Source: an uncultured Flavobacteriaceae bacterium
GTDB lineage: Bacteria; Bacteroidota; Bacteroidia; Flavobacteriales; Flavobacteriaceae
Direction of reading: 5' to 3'
Assembly (NCBI GenBank): GCA_947500575.1
Contig: CANMSI010000003.1
Coordinates: 372,001-436,000, forward strand
Length of the DNA stretch: 64,000 nt
Every line of letters starts with the position of its first letter. The stretch's first letter is position 1. Below are positions 51,654 through 60,314 of the stretch, piece after piece. Both the position numbers and the translations under genes were made by a program. The notes under the pieces are model-generated. The model worked only from the letters and a program-made list of their open reading frames with translations, did no database searches and had not been told where the DNA came from.

Positions 51654-54026
51654 ATGACGAAGGATACAAATGTTGAAATGCCACTGGATCTGCTTATAAG
51701 TTTCCACAAATTGTTGGAACATTATGATCGTATGGCCAAAAGTGAAGATGCATTTTTGGCGACCAAGGCAAAGTATATCTTAGAAGCTCAAGCACCTTAT
51801 CCCGAATTAAGGGAGGGTTTTTGTGATGAGTCTTTGTTGGAAAAACACAAAGACGTTATTAAAATTATTCTTCAAGATACTTTTACGGAAGTGCTGGGTG
51901 CTAATGAAATTAAGGCAGCATCTGTACCCTATACCAATCTAGTCTTTAATACCACGGAGCGCTTTAAAAATATATTGAAGAATGCAGGCCCAAATTATGA
52001 TCTTCAAATCCGAAATCAAGAAGAAGGTGTCAACTACATCATGGCTGCAACAGTGATTCTTAATTTCTATTACGGATTTCACTTAGATTTTAAGAGACCG
52101 CTTTTTTACGATATTCCTGATGAAAAAGGAGTTATGCGTCATTATCGAATTTTATACAATGCAGATTTTATAGACATAATTCCTAATGGCACACCCAAAG
52201 AGCTAACACAAAAGGATGTAGATGAATTATTAGAAAATGTAGATGATTTAGAACTTTGGAAAGAAAAAATACCTCCTAGTAGTTTTATTACCAAAGGTTT
52301 TGTGATTTCTAATATGTTCGATGTTACCGCAGAGCATTCCATTTCCGAAATAAAATCTAGCCTTATTAGAAATAACAAAAGAGGAGATGATAATTTTATG
52401 GATCATCTTCATAATACTTTTAAATCCCTTTTTAATCTTCCCAACATTCAAGTAGGTTTTGTAACCTATAATTCTGGGACAGATCAGTTTGAAAGAGTGT
52501 ATGGAAAAGGAGTGGCCAGCTTCATTTTAAAGGATAAGGATACCCAAAACTGTGAAGAAGCATTGTGCAAGGGATCTTATAGTAAACTAATTGAAGCAGG
52601 TACGTATTATACCATATCGAATGTAGATAAACAATATGAACTTTCAGGAGGAATTGCCCCCTATAGTGGTTTAAAGAAACAAGGAGTTAAGAGCGCTATT
52701 TTTGCTCCAATTGCGGATGAAGGCGAAGTTTTGGGAGTGCTAGAATTGGTAGCTACTGAGGTTAATGAACTCAATAGTGTGAACGCTACTAAATTGGTAG
52801 ATGTAATGCCTTACATCGTTGCTGCTGTTTTACGTTCTAAGGTAGAAGAAGAAAATTTGATTGCTGCTATTATACAGCACGAATGTACGTCTGTGCATTC
52901 TTCTGTGTATTGGAAATTTCAAGAAGAAGCAAAACGCTTTATTATTGATGATTTGGAGGGAAGGCAACCTTCTTTCAAAGAAATTGTTTTTAAGGATGTT
53001 TACCCCTTATATGGACAGGTAGATATAAAAGACTCTTCACAAGCAAGGAATACGGCTATTCAGCGCGATTTGATGATTCAACTATCCGAGGTGAATACGG
53101 TGCTTACTGCCGCATGGGAAGCAAATAAGTTGCCTATTTATGAAGAGCTAATCTTTAGGGTAAATAAGCATTTAGATAGCATTAAAGAAGTTCTTTATAC
53201 CAATAGTGAACAGGCTATTTTTGATTTTATAAAAGAAGAGGTAACTCCCGTTTTTAAACACCTTAAAAAAGAAGATAAAAATTTAAAAAAGCAAATAGAG
53301 CTTTACGAGGCTAGTATTGATGAAAACACAGAATCGTATTACGATCATCGTAGAAATTATGATGAGAGTGTTATGAAGATTAATAAGAAGCTAGTCTCGG
53401 TAATTGATAAGAAGCAAGTAGAAGCTCAAGAGATGTTTCCTCATTACTTTGAACGTTACAAGACAGATGGAGTGGAGCACAATTTATACATTGGCGATTC
53501 TATTGCGGAAGATCGAGATTTTGATCCATTGTATTTAAATAATCTGCGATTATGGCAATTACAGGTAATGTGCGAAATGGAAAACACATATTATAATTTA
53601 AAGCCCAAATTACCTGTGCAATTAGATGTGGCTTCTCTTGTTTTAGTCTTTAATGCGTCTTTGTCTATTCGGTTTAGAATGGATGAAAAACAATTTGATG
53701 TAGATGGAACATACAACGCTCGATACGAGATTATAAAGAAAAGAATAGATAAATCTTTTATTAAAGGAACCAATGAACGTCTAACTCAAAAAGGAAAAAT
53801 AGCCATTGTTTATTCTCAAAAGAAAGATGAATTGGAATACCTAAGATATATTGCCTTTTTAAAGTCTAAGGGTTATTTTACCAATGCCATTGAGATCGTA
53901 GAATTAGAAGGTCTTCAGGGAGTTTCAGGTCTCAAGGCAATTAGAGCGGAGATCTTGTACAAAAAAGGAAAAGAATCCGAAAAGACCTATACGTATAATG
54001 ACCTTATGGATGAATTAAAGGCTTAG
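51654..54026 (+). CDS. Large GAF-domain protein, otherwise uncharacterised
   Basis: A 790-residue soluble protein with no signal peptide. About 250-400 look like a GAF domain (IQVGFVTYNSGTDQFERV, SIAEAG-type turn, KSAIFAPIADEGEVLGVLELVATEV). Residues 1-240 and 400-790 have no recognised domain; the last 300 include helical stretches with regularly spaced acidic residues and a strand-rich patch (DVASLVLVFNASLSIRFRMD). There is no HD, GGDEF, EAL, kinase or DNA-binding output domain, so a ligand-controlled protein-interaction role is most likely. TTG two codons upstream of the ATG at 51654 was rejected. It converges on the HD-membrane gene, overlapping by 12 bases. Confidence 0.78.
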   Translation: MTKDTNVEMPLDLLISFHKLLEHYDRMAKSEDAFLATKAKYILEAQAPYPELREGFCDESLLEKHKDVIKIILQDTFTEVLGANEIKAASVPYTNLVFNTTERFKNILKNAGPNYDLQIRNQEEGVNYIMAATVILNFYYGFHLDFKRPLFYDIPDEKGVMRHYRILYNADFIDIIPNGTPKELTQKDVDELLENVDDLELWKEKIPPSSFITKGFVISNMFDVTAEHSISEIKSSLIRNNKRGDDNFMDHLHNTFKSLFNLPNIQVGFVTYNSGTDQFERVYGKGVASFILKDKDTQNCEEALCKGSYSKLIEAGTYYTISNVDKQYELSGGIAPYSGLKKQGVKSAIFAPIADEGEVLGVLELVATEVNELNSVNATKLVDVMPYIVAAVLRSKVEEENLIAAIIQHECTSVHSSVYWKFQEEAKRFIIDDLEGRQPSFKEIVFKDVYPLYGQVDIKDSSQARNTAIQRDLMIQLSEVNTVLTAAWEANKLPIYEELIFRVNKHLDSIKEVLYTNSEQAIFDFIKEEVTPVFKHLKKEDKNLKKQIELYEASIDENTESYYDHRRNYDESVMKINKKLVSVIDKKQVEAQEMFPHYFERYKTDGVEHNLYIGDSIAEDRDFDPLYLNNLRLWQLQVMCEMENTYYNLKPKLPVQLDVASLVLVFNASLSIRFRMDEKQFDVDGTYNARYEIIKKRIDKSFIKGTNERLTQKGKIAIVYSQKKDELEYLRYIAFLKSKGYFTNAIEIVELEGLQGVSGLKAIRAEILYKKGKESEKTYTYNDLMDELKA

Positions 54027-55223
54027 TGCTACTTCCATTGCCCTATCTGGTCCAAAATACCTAAAAGCAATTCCAAAGGCAATTACAGATAATACGGTTC
54101 CGATCATAAAGATGGTATAAGTCCATCTCAAAATCTTGTATTTTCTGTTCAATACTAACCCTAAGAAATATAAATCTTTGGTAAGGGATGAATATACATA
54201 TTCCTTATCCTTAATTAATTCTTGAATCGCCCATTCGTATTCTGGCAGGCTCATTTGATGAAAATTACCAAAAAAGAGCAGATTCACTTTTTTATTTTCA
54301 ACATCCGTTTTCGAAAACTTACCCTGAGTTACATTGGGTCTGGTTGCCAAAACGGCTAATATCATGGATACTACACTAAAGGTGATAAAGATGAGGGTTG
54401 GGTAGATTAGATAGTCGTTAGAAGGGTTGTCGAGCTTCGGAATTAGATTCGACAAAGCAAGTGAAATAATAATAGCGTTTACAGAAAGTAGAATATTGGC
54501 TTTGGTATCTGCTATATCACTTAGGGTAAGATGATTTTTAAGGGTTACCCTAAACAGCGTTTGAACTCCTCTATCAGGGCTTTCACTTTTGTATTTGGCT
54601 TTAAGTGCCTCCTTCTTGGCTATTTCTTTTTCCGTTTTCTTCTCTTTGATTAATTTTTTTAAGTTTTTATCTTTTCCTTCTTGCCAATTGCTTTTCGCAT
54701 AATCTGTATAAAACTGATGCTCTTTTTTAAACATTGCTATGTTGGCATCGCACCATTCTTTAGTACTATACGAAGCAATTCCTAAGATGTTTAACTCCTC
54801 TCTTAAAAAATCTGAAGTCTCCCAATAACTACTTTGACCGAAATGTGAGGCGTCTGCATCCCGAATAATCATTTCGGAAAGTGTTTTAGGCTCATAATTT
54901 CTTTGGGTAGCCATAATAAGGTTGGATACTTTTTTACGTGTATCGGCATCTACGCCCTCAGTTTCCATAAAATTCATTGCTATTTCACAACTACTTTTTT
55001 CATGGTCTTGGGATCCTTTGGTATAACCCGTATCGTGCAACCATGTCGCCAAAAGTAAGATCTCCTTTTCTTTGCTGTCTAGCTTTTCAGAATTCAATAA
55101 TTCTTTAGTACTTTTAACCACACGCTGGGTATGTTTCAAGTTATGATAGAGGTATTTTTCATCAAGTTGATGTGTAAGCAAATCGCTAACAAAAATTTCA
55201 ACTTTTTCTAGAATGTCCGACAT
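54015..55223 (-). CDS. HD phosphohydrolase fused to Pycsar-effector-like membrane domain
   Basis: A 402-residue fusion. Residues 1-170 form an HD phosphohydrolase: His31, His63-Asp64 (WLHDTGYTKG), His74 and an Asp at 122/124 (IIRDADASHFG), the metal set of HD enzymes. Residues about 180-215 are a Lys-rich linker. Residues about 220-393 match the PycTM-type domain of Pycsar effectors: the entry VTLKNHLTLSDIADTKANILLSVN, helices at about 243-262, 272-293 and 366-390. Known Pycsar effectors open membranes after binding cCMP or cUMP. No nucleotide cyclase lies adjacent, and the gene is set among housekeeping genes, so it may be a stand-alone regulator instead of a defence effector. Family match is good; role is inferred. 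Confidence 0.85.
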   Translation of the reverse strand: MSDILEKVEIFVSDLLTHQLDEKYLYHNLKHTQRVVKSTKELLNSEKLDSKEKEILLLATWLHDTGYTKGSQDHEKSSCEIAMNFMETEGVDADTRKKVSNLIMATQRNYEPKTLSEMIIRDADASHFGQSSYWETSDFLREELNILGIASYSTKEWCDANIAMFKKEHQFYTDYAKSNWQEGKDKNLKKLIKEKKTEKEIAKKEALKAKYKSESPDRGVQTLFRVTLKNHLTLSDIADTKANILLSVNAIIISLALSNLIPKLDNPSNDYLIYPTLIFITFSVVSMILAVLATRPNVTQGKFSKTDVENKKVNLLFFGNFHQMSLPEYEWAIQELIKDKEYVYSSLTKDLYFLGLVLNRKYKILRWTYTIFMIGTVLSVIAFGIAFRYFGPDRAMEVALSL

Positions 55224-55280
55224 AAAACAGCTGTTTGAATTCCCCCAAAGTACGAAATTTTGAATTTTAAAGACATAGAC

Positions 55281-58200
55281 ATGAAGAAATATTACATCTT
55301 ACTTGTTGCTAGCTTTATTTTTACTGGATGTGCTACTTATAAAACGAAGTATGCGAACCCTAATTCAGCGAAAGATATTTCTTCAGAAAAGGAAGTTTCT
55401 CATACATTTTATCTCATTGGAGATGCTGGCCTTTCCCCTTCAGGGAAACTAAATCCGGCCTTGCAAATACTTAAAGATAAGTTAGCGAAGGCCGACCCTA
55501 ATAGCACAGCTATTTTTCTGGGAGATAATATTTATCCTGCTGGTTTACCAAGTAAGAAGAAGGAGGTGGAGTATACTATTGCCAAACATCATTTGGATGC
55601 ACAATTAAGTACATTGGAAAATTTTAAGGGTCAACCTATTTTTATTCCTGGTAATCATGATTGGTATAGCAAAGGGCTTAAGGGACTGGAGCGGCAGCAA
55701 AAGTATATAGAAGGGCAATTAAAAGACAAAAAAGTATTTTTTCCGGAAGATGGTTGTCCTATTCAAAAGATTGATGTGAATGAACAAATAGCAATCATTG
55801 CTATTGATACAGAATGGTATTTAACCAATTGGGATAAACACCCAACAATTAATGACGAATGTGATATTAAAGACAGAGAAAAGTTCTTTGGCGAACTAGA
55901 GGGTTTAATTAAAAAGAACGCAGATAAGACCACCATAATAGCCTTACATCACCCTATGTTTACCTATGGAGTGCATGGAGGTCAGTTTTCCTTAAAGCAG
56001 CAATTTTATCCAGCTAAAACAGGTATTCCTTTACCTATTCTTGGGTCTGTTGTAAATGTGCTTCGAAAGACTACGGGAGCTTCTACCACAGATGTTCATA
56101 ATGCACGGTATAGAGAGCTTAGAAAGCGAATTGTGACCTTATCTCAGTATTCTGAAAAAGTAATTTTCGCTTCTGGGCATGAACATACACTGCAATATAT
56201 TGTAGAAGATAATACTCCTCAAATTGTTAGTGGTTCTGGAGCAAAAAAAGGAGCTTCTAGATTACTCAACGGAAGTCTTTTTTCTACTGGTCAAATGGGA
56301 TATGCAGTTTTAAAGGTGTATACAGATGGTTCTTCTATTGTACGCTTTTATGGGGTTAATGATGCTGAAAAGGAAGAATTTTTATTTGCTTCTGAAGTAT
56401 TAACAGCAGATAGAAAAGTAGAAGTCGCCGCTTACAATAGTGAGTTTCCAAAAGAAAAAAGAGCAGCAATTTATAGTGAAGAAGAGACTACAAAAAGCAA
56501 ATTCTTCAAAACTATTTGGGGAGAGCGGTATAGAAAGTACTACAGTACAGAAGTGACTGCTCCCACAGTGAACTTAGATACATTATTTGGCGGATTGAAG
56601 CCTATGCGTAAGGGAGGTGGGCATCAATCCAAGTCCTTGAGAATGGTTAACAAAGATGGAAAACAATATGTAATGCGTGCCCTTCGTAAAAGCGCAGAGC
56701 TATACTTGCAGGCCATAGCTTTTAGAGATCAATATATCATTGGTGACTTTGAAGAAACTTTTACAGAAAGTATATTGTTAGATTTTTATACAGGTTCGCA
56801 TCCATATGCACCTTTTACTATTGGACCTTTAGCAGACGCCATTGATGTATTTCATACCAATCCCACTTTATATTATGTTCCAAAGCAAAAAGCTTTAGAA
56901 GATTTTAATGAGATTTTTGGAGATGAATTATATATGATTGAAGAACGTACTACCAATGGTCATGGAGATCAAAAGAGTTTTGGCTATGCAAATAAAATGG
57001 AAAGTACAGATGATCTTTTGAGGAAATTACGACAAGATGAAAAGTACAGTGTAGACACTGATATGTATATCCGTACGAGATTGTTTGATATGGCATTGGG
57101 GGATTGGGATAGGCATTCTGATCAGTGGCGATGGGCAGAGTTTAAAGATAAAGAAAGCGGTAAAATTGTATATAAACCCGTTCCTAGAGATAGAGACCAA
57201 GCTTTTTCTATTATGGGCGATGGTGCTTTAATGGCACTAGCAACTCGTGTAGTGCCAGGTCTTCGAATTATGGAAGGTTTCAATGATGAGATGCGAAGTG
57301 TAAAAGGATTTAACTCCTCACCGCTAACATATGCGCTAGATATTGCGCTTTTGGAACAGACAAGTCCTGAGGATTGGGAAAAGCAAGTACAAAACATTCA
57401 AAAGAATTTAACTGCTGAGGTAATAGACCATGCTTTTAAATCATTTCCAGAGGAAGTTAGAGATGATACGGTAATGGAGCTTAAGCGGGTACTGTTAGCC
57501 AGAGTAGAGGCATTATCCGATATCTCCAAAGAATATTATAGCATACTCAACAAGTTCGCAATTGTTACTGGGACCGATAAGGACGACTGGTTTATGATTA
57601 ATCGACTGCCCAATGGTATTACAGAGATTAAAGGGTATCGTATCAAAAATGGTAAAAAAGGGGAGCTCTTTTTCAATAAAAAGTTTTCTAGTGATACTAC
57701 GAAAGAAATATGGCTTTATGCGCTAGACGATGATGATAGATTTGAGGCCGAAAGTGAACACAGAGGTACTATTAAGGTGCGCTTAATTGGAGGTCAAAAC
57801 AATGATATTTATGATATCAAAGGAGATTCAAAGGTTGTAATTCATGATTACAAAAGCAAAAAGAACACTTTTACGAATACAAAAGGTGCAAGGGTGCGGT
57901 TAACGGATGACTATGAAACCAATACCTACATGCCTTTAAATTTAAAAGCTTCTACCAACCAGTTTATCCCAACCGTTGGCGCTAATCCAGATGATGGTTT
58001 CAGAATAGGTTTAACCAATATTTATACTTTTGAAGGGTTTAATCAAAACCCCTTCACCAGTCAGCATACAGTAAATGCTTCCTTTTATTTTGCTACTAAC
58101 GGCTTCGATATATCGTATAAAGGAGAATTTGCAAGAGTCTTAGGAAACGCTAATTTGGAAATGGCTGCAAAGTTTACAAGCCCCAATTTTAGTATTAATT

Positions 58201-58991
58201 TCTTTGGCTTTGGAAATGAAACCGAAAATTTTGATGATGATTTAGAACTGGATTTTAATAGGGTAAAATTACAAACCTTACGTTTTTCACCTTCCCTGGT
58301 TTGGAGAGGAGATCTAGGATCAAAATTTAGAACAGGAATCTCTTATGAAACCATTGATGTAGAAGAAACGGAAGATCGTTTTATAAACACCTTTTTTCAA
58401 GAAAATGGTGAGGAAAGTGAAAATAGTTTTGTGGGTATAGATGCAGAGTATACCTACGAGAATAGAGATAACCCGGCATTTCCAACCCTCGGCATGGCCA
58501 CTTCTTTACACTTTGGGTACAAGAGCAGCACGGATAATGGTGATCAAAATTTCGGATATATTATTCCTAGCCTATCTTTTGATTATAAACTAGTTCCAAG
58601 TGGACGTTTGGTATTGGCAACCAAATGGAAAGCACATTTTAATATTGGTGATGATTATGAGTTTTACCAAGCTGCTAGCATTGGGGGAGTAGATGGACTT
58701 AGAGGTTTCAGAAATCAAAGATTCACTGGTAAAACAGCCTATTATCAAAATACCGATCTTCGGTTTAGTTTGGCAAAGAAACGGACAGGGATACTTCCTT
58801 TAGCAGTAGGCTTATATGGAGGTTTTGATTATGGAAGAGTATGGTTTCCGAACGATTCTTCTAACATTTGGCATACTTCTTATGGAGGTGGATTTTTTAT
58901 TAATGGAGCAGATATTCTTTCAATGAACTTGGCACTTTTCAACAGTGATGACGGTATACGTTTTGCTTTTGGTCTCGGATTTGGCTTTTAA
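55281..58991 (+). CDS. Phosphatase-kinase-like-Omp85 fusion lipoprotein
   Basis: A 1236-residue lipoprotein (FTGCATYK lipobox, near Cys17). Residues about 40-340 are a calcineurin-like phosphatase: GDAG (Asp48), GDNIYP (82-83), GNHD (124-127), LHHPMF (223) and SGHEH (299-302). Residues about 430-700 carry kinase-like motifs: a Gly-rich GGGHQSKSLR (445-454), YVMRALRK (463-470), LGDWDRHSDQW (606-616) and RDRDQAFS (636-643), which match HipA/Fam20-type DRH and metal sites. The final 300 residues form an Omp85/BamA-type barrel: ENRDNPAFPTLGMATSL, SIGGVDGLRGFRNQRF, ending GFGF. TTG at 55260 was rejected. It is divergent from the HD-Pyc gene. The middle domain assignment is tentative. Confidence 0.85.
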   Translation: MKKYYILLVASFIFTGCATYKTKYANPNSAKDISSEKEVSHTFYLIGDAGLSPSGKLNPALQILKDKLAKADPNSTAIFLGDNIYPAGLPSKKKEVEYTIAKHHLDAQLSTLENFKGQPIFIPGNHDWYSKGLKGLERQQKYIEGQLKDKKVFFPEDGCPIQKIDVNEQIAIIAIDTEWYLTNWDKHPTINDECDIKDREKFFGELEGLIKKNADKTTIIALHHPMFTYGVHGGQFSLKQQFYPAKTGIPLPILGSVVNVLRKTTGASTTDVHNARYRELRKRIVTLSQYSEKVIFASGHEHTLQYIVEDNTPQIVSGSGAKKGASRLLNGSLFSTGQMGYAVLKVYTDGSSIVRFYGVNDAEKEEFLFASEVLTADRKVEVAAYNSEFPKEKRAAIYSEEETTKSKFFKTIWGERYRKYYSTEVTAPTVNLDTLFGGLKPMRKGGGHQSKSLRMVNKDGKQYVMRALRKSAELYLQAIAFRDQYIIGDFEETFTESILLDFYTGSHPYAPFTIGPLADAIDVFHTNPTLYYVPKQKALEDFNEIFGDELYMIEERTTNGHGDQKSFGYANKMESTDDLLRKLRQDEKYSVDTDMYIRTRLFDMALGDWDRHSDQWRWAEFKDKESGKIVYKPVPRDRDQAFSIMGDGALMALATRVVPGLRIMEGFNDEMRSVKGFNSSPLTYALDIALLEQTSPEDWEKQVQNIQKNLTAEVIDHAFKSFPEEVRDDTVMELKRVLLARVEALSDISKEYYSILNKFAIVTGTDKDDWFMINRLPNGITEIKGYRIKNGKKGELFFNKKFSSDTTKEIWLYALDDDDRFEAESEHRGTIKVRLIGGQNNDIYDIKGDSKVVIHDYKSKKNTFTNTKGARVRLTDDYETNTYMPLNLKASTNQFIPTVGANPDDGFRIGLTNIYTFEGFNQNPFTSQHTVNASFYFATNGFDISYKGEFARVLGNANLEMAAKFTSPNFSINFFGFGNETENFDDDLELDFNRVKLQTLRFSPSLVWRGDLGSKFRTGISYETIDVEETEDRFINTFFQENGEESENSFVGIDAEYTYENRDNPAFPTLGMATSLHFGYKSSTDNGDQNFGYIIPSLSFDYKLVPSGRLVLATKWKAHFNIGDDYEFYQAASIGGVDGLRGFRNQRFTGKTAYYQNTDLRFSLAKKRTGILPLAVGLYGGFDYGRVWFPNDSSNIWHTSYGGGFFINGADILSMNLALFNSDDGIRFAFGLGFGF

Positions 58992-59107
58992 GGAATGGAC
59001 AACGGAAGACATTAATTGCCGTTATCTCAGCTTATCTGGTCATATCTAATTTTAATTCTTATGTAACATTTAGATTCTTGTAACTACTCATATAGTAAAA
59101 GACTGAT

Positions 59108-59374
59108 ATGCCAAGAGCATGGGCAAATGCAATTTTAAAATTTAATAGATCTCAACTAAAAAAGAGGAATATTCGCGAACTAAAAGACCTACTCCATGAA
59201 GCTCCCCGAAAAACGGTAACTAAGTTTAAAGAAGTAAATCCGTCTGAATTAAAACGCATTAAGAAAAATATACAACAGAAAGCAAGAGAGCATGACAAAC
59301 GAGAAATTGTATTATATACAATAGCTTTACTTGTAAGTGTTTTTTTATTATGGTTGATAAAAAAGATGCTTTGA
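59108..59374 (+). CDS. Small basic tail-anchored membrane protein
   Basis: An 88-residue protein: a highly basic helical part (about 1-65, with FNRSQLKKRNIRELKDLL and KRIKKNIQQKAREHDKR) and one C-terminal helix (about 66-84). Very basic cytosol-facing part plus a tail anchor suggests binding of nucleic acid or acidic lipid at the membrane. No family is recognised. ATG at 59108 is a good start. It follows the Omp85 fusion by 117 bases, without clear coupling. Confidence 0.65.
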   Translation: MPRAWANAILKFNRSQLKKRNIRELKDLLHEAPRKTVTKFKEVNPSELKRIKKNIQQKAREHDKREIVLYTIALLVSVFLLWLIKKML

Positions 59375-59385
59375 TAAGTTTTGAG

Positions 59386-59416
59386 TTAGCATAAAGCACC
59401 ACCTAAAAAATGCTAA
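59386..59416. repeat. Inverted repeat between convergent genes
   Basis: TTAGCAT (59386-59392) pairs with ATGCTAA (59410-59416) around a 17-base spacer. There is no T-run on either strand, so it is a weak terminator candidate at best. Confidence 0.3.
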
Positions 59417-59423
59417 TCCTAGT

Positions 59424-60314
59424 CTAATTTAATTTATAAGAGTATAAATTTCTACCTGTTGGACCCTTTTTCTCATCAGAAAGAAGTAAGGTTGTATTAT
59501 CGGAGAAACAAAGTGCTTCTAGTTGGGTTGAAACTCCTAAATTAATTGTGGTCATTTTTCCATTTGAAAAATTATCCATTTCAAACTCGGTAAAAATCCA
59601 TAGAGTTCCATAACCTAAAAGTGCAATTGTTTTTCCATCTGGAGAGATATCTGCTGCGGTTACTTGGCAATTTTTTGGTGATTGGCAGGTGTTTATTTCC
59701 CCCACCAACTTGGCTTTGTGCTTCCCTTTTTTAGCAGGAATTTTGTAGATAAGCGCCCTTCCATTAAATGGATTAGTTCTGTTTTTGGTAATAACAAACA
59801 ACGCATCTTTAAAATAGAAAAATGCTTCGGCATCATATAAGTGTTCTTCTTTTGAAGGAGGGAATTCTTTTTGCTCAGGATATTCAAAAAAAATAGCCTC
59901 AGCTTCTATTTTACTGCCTTTTTCATGAATGGGATTTGGTACCTTGTAGACTACGAGATGTTTGCGCTTGTTGGCATTGTTACCAAAGTCGCCAATATAT
60001 AAATTTCCTTTTTCGTCCTTAGTAAGGTCTTCCCAATCCTTGTTTTTTGCATTTTTAACTTTAAGAGTATTTTGTAAAACACCCTTAAAATCTACTTCAT
60101 AGATTATATCAGGATTTCCGTTATCTGCGATAACCCAAATACGGGATTCTTGAAGTGTAACGATACCTGAATTCTCGTTTAATTTTTTTGGGAGCGTCGT
60201 AATGAAGGTGAGTTGTCCGTAATTAGAACAACTTATCATCAAAGTGCAAAATAGAAATAAGAAAACTTTGGATCCTATTCGTTTGCTATGGGCATAAATA
60301 TTTCTGTTTTCCAT
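59424..60314 (-). CDS. Beta-propeller-like lipoprotein
   Basis: A 296-residue lipoprotein (TLMISC, near Cys29; long basic n-region). The mature part has repeated strand patterns with Asp-rich turns (RIWVIADNGNPDIIYEVD, GNLYIGDFGNNANKR, DALFVITKNRTNPFNG, GKTIALLGYGTLWIF, NTTLLLSDEKKG), as in phytase-like or SdiA-regulated propeller proteins. It overlaps the upstream GyrI-like gene by 40 bases, so translation is coupled and no later ATG preserves the signal sequence. Substrate unknown. Confidence 0.72.
   Translation of the reverse strand: MENRNIYAHSKRIGSKVFLFLFCTLMISCSNYGQLTFITTLPKKLNENSGIVTLQESRIWVIADNGNPDIIYEVDFKGVLQNTLKVKNAKNKDWEDLTKDEKGNLYIGDFGNNANKRKHLVVYKVPNPIHEKGSKIEAEAIFFEYPEQKEFPPSKEEHLYDAEAFFYFKDALFVITKNRTNPFNGRALIYKIPAKKGKHKAKLVGEINTCQSPKNCQVTAADISPDGKTIALLGYGTLWIFTEFEMDNFSNGKMTTINLGVSTQLEALCFSDNTTLLLSDEKKGPTGRNLYSYKLN

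Noticed and set aside
54015-55223. Complete Pycsar defence system
   Set aside because: No cyclase gene is adjacent and the region lacks mobile-element signs; only the effector-like domain is present.
55260-55280. Upstream TTG start for the phosphatase-Omp85 fusion
   Set aside because: It would push the lipobox too far from the N-terminus; ATG at 55281 gives a normal lipoprotein signal.
59386-59416. Intrinsic terminator between the small membrane protein and the lipoprotein
   Set aside because: The inverted repeat has a long 17-base loop and no T-run on either strand.
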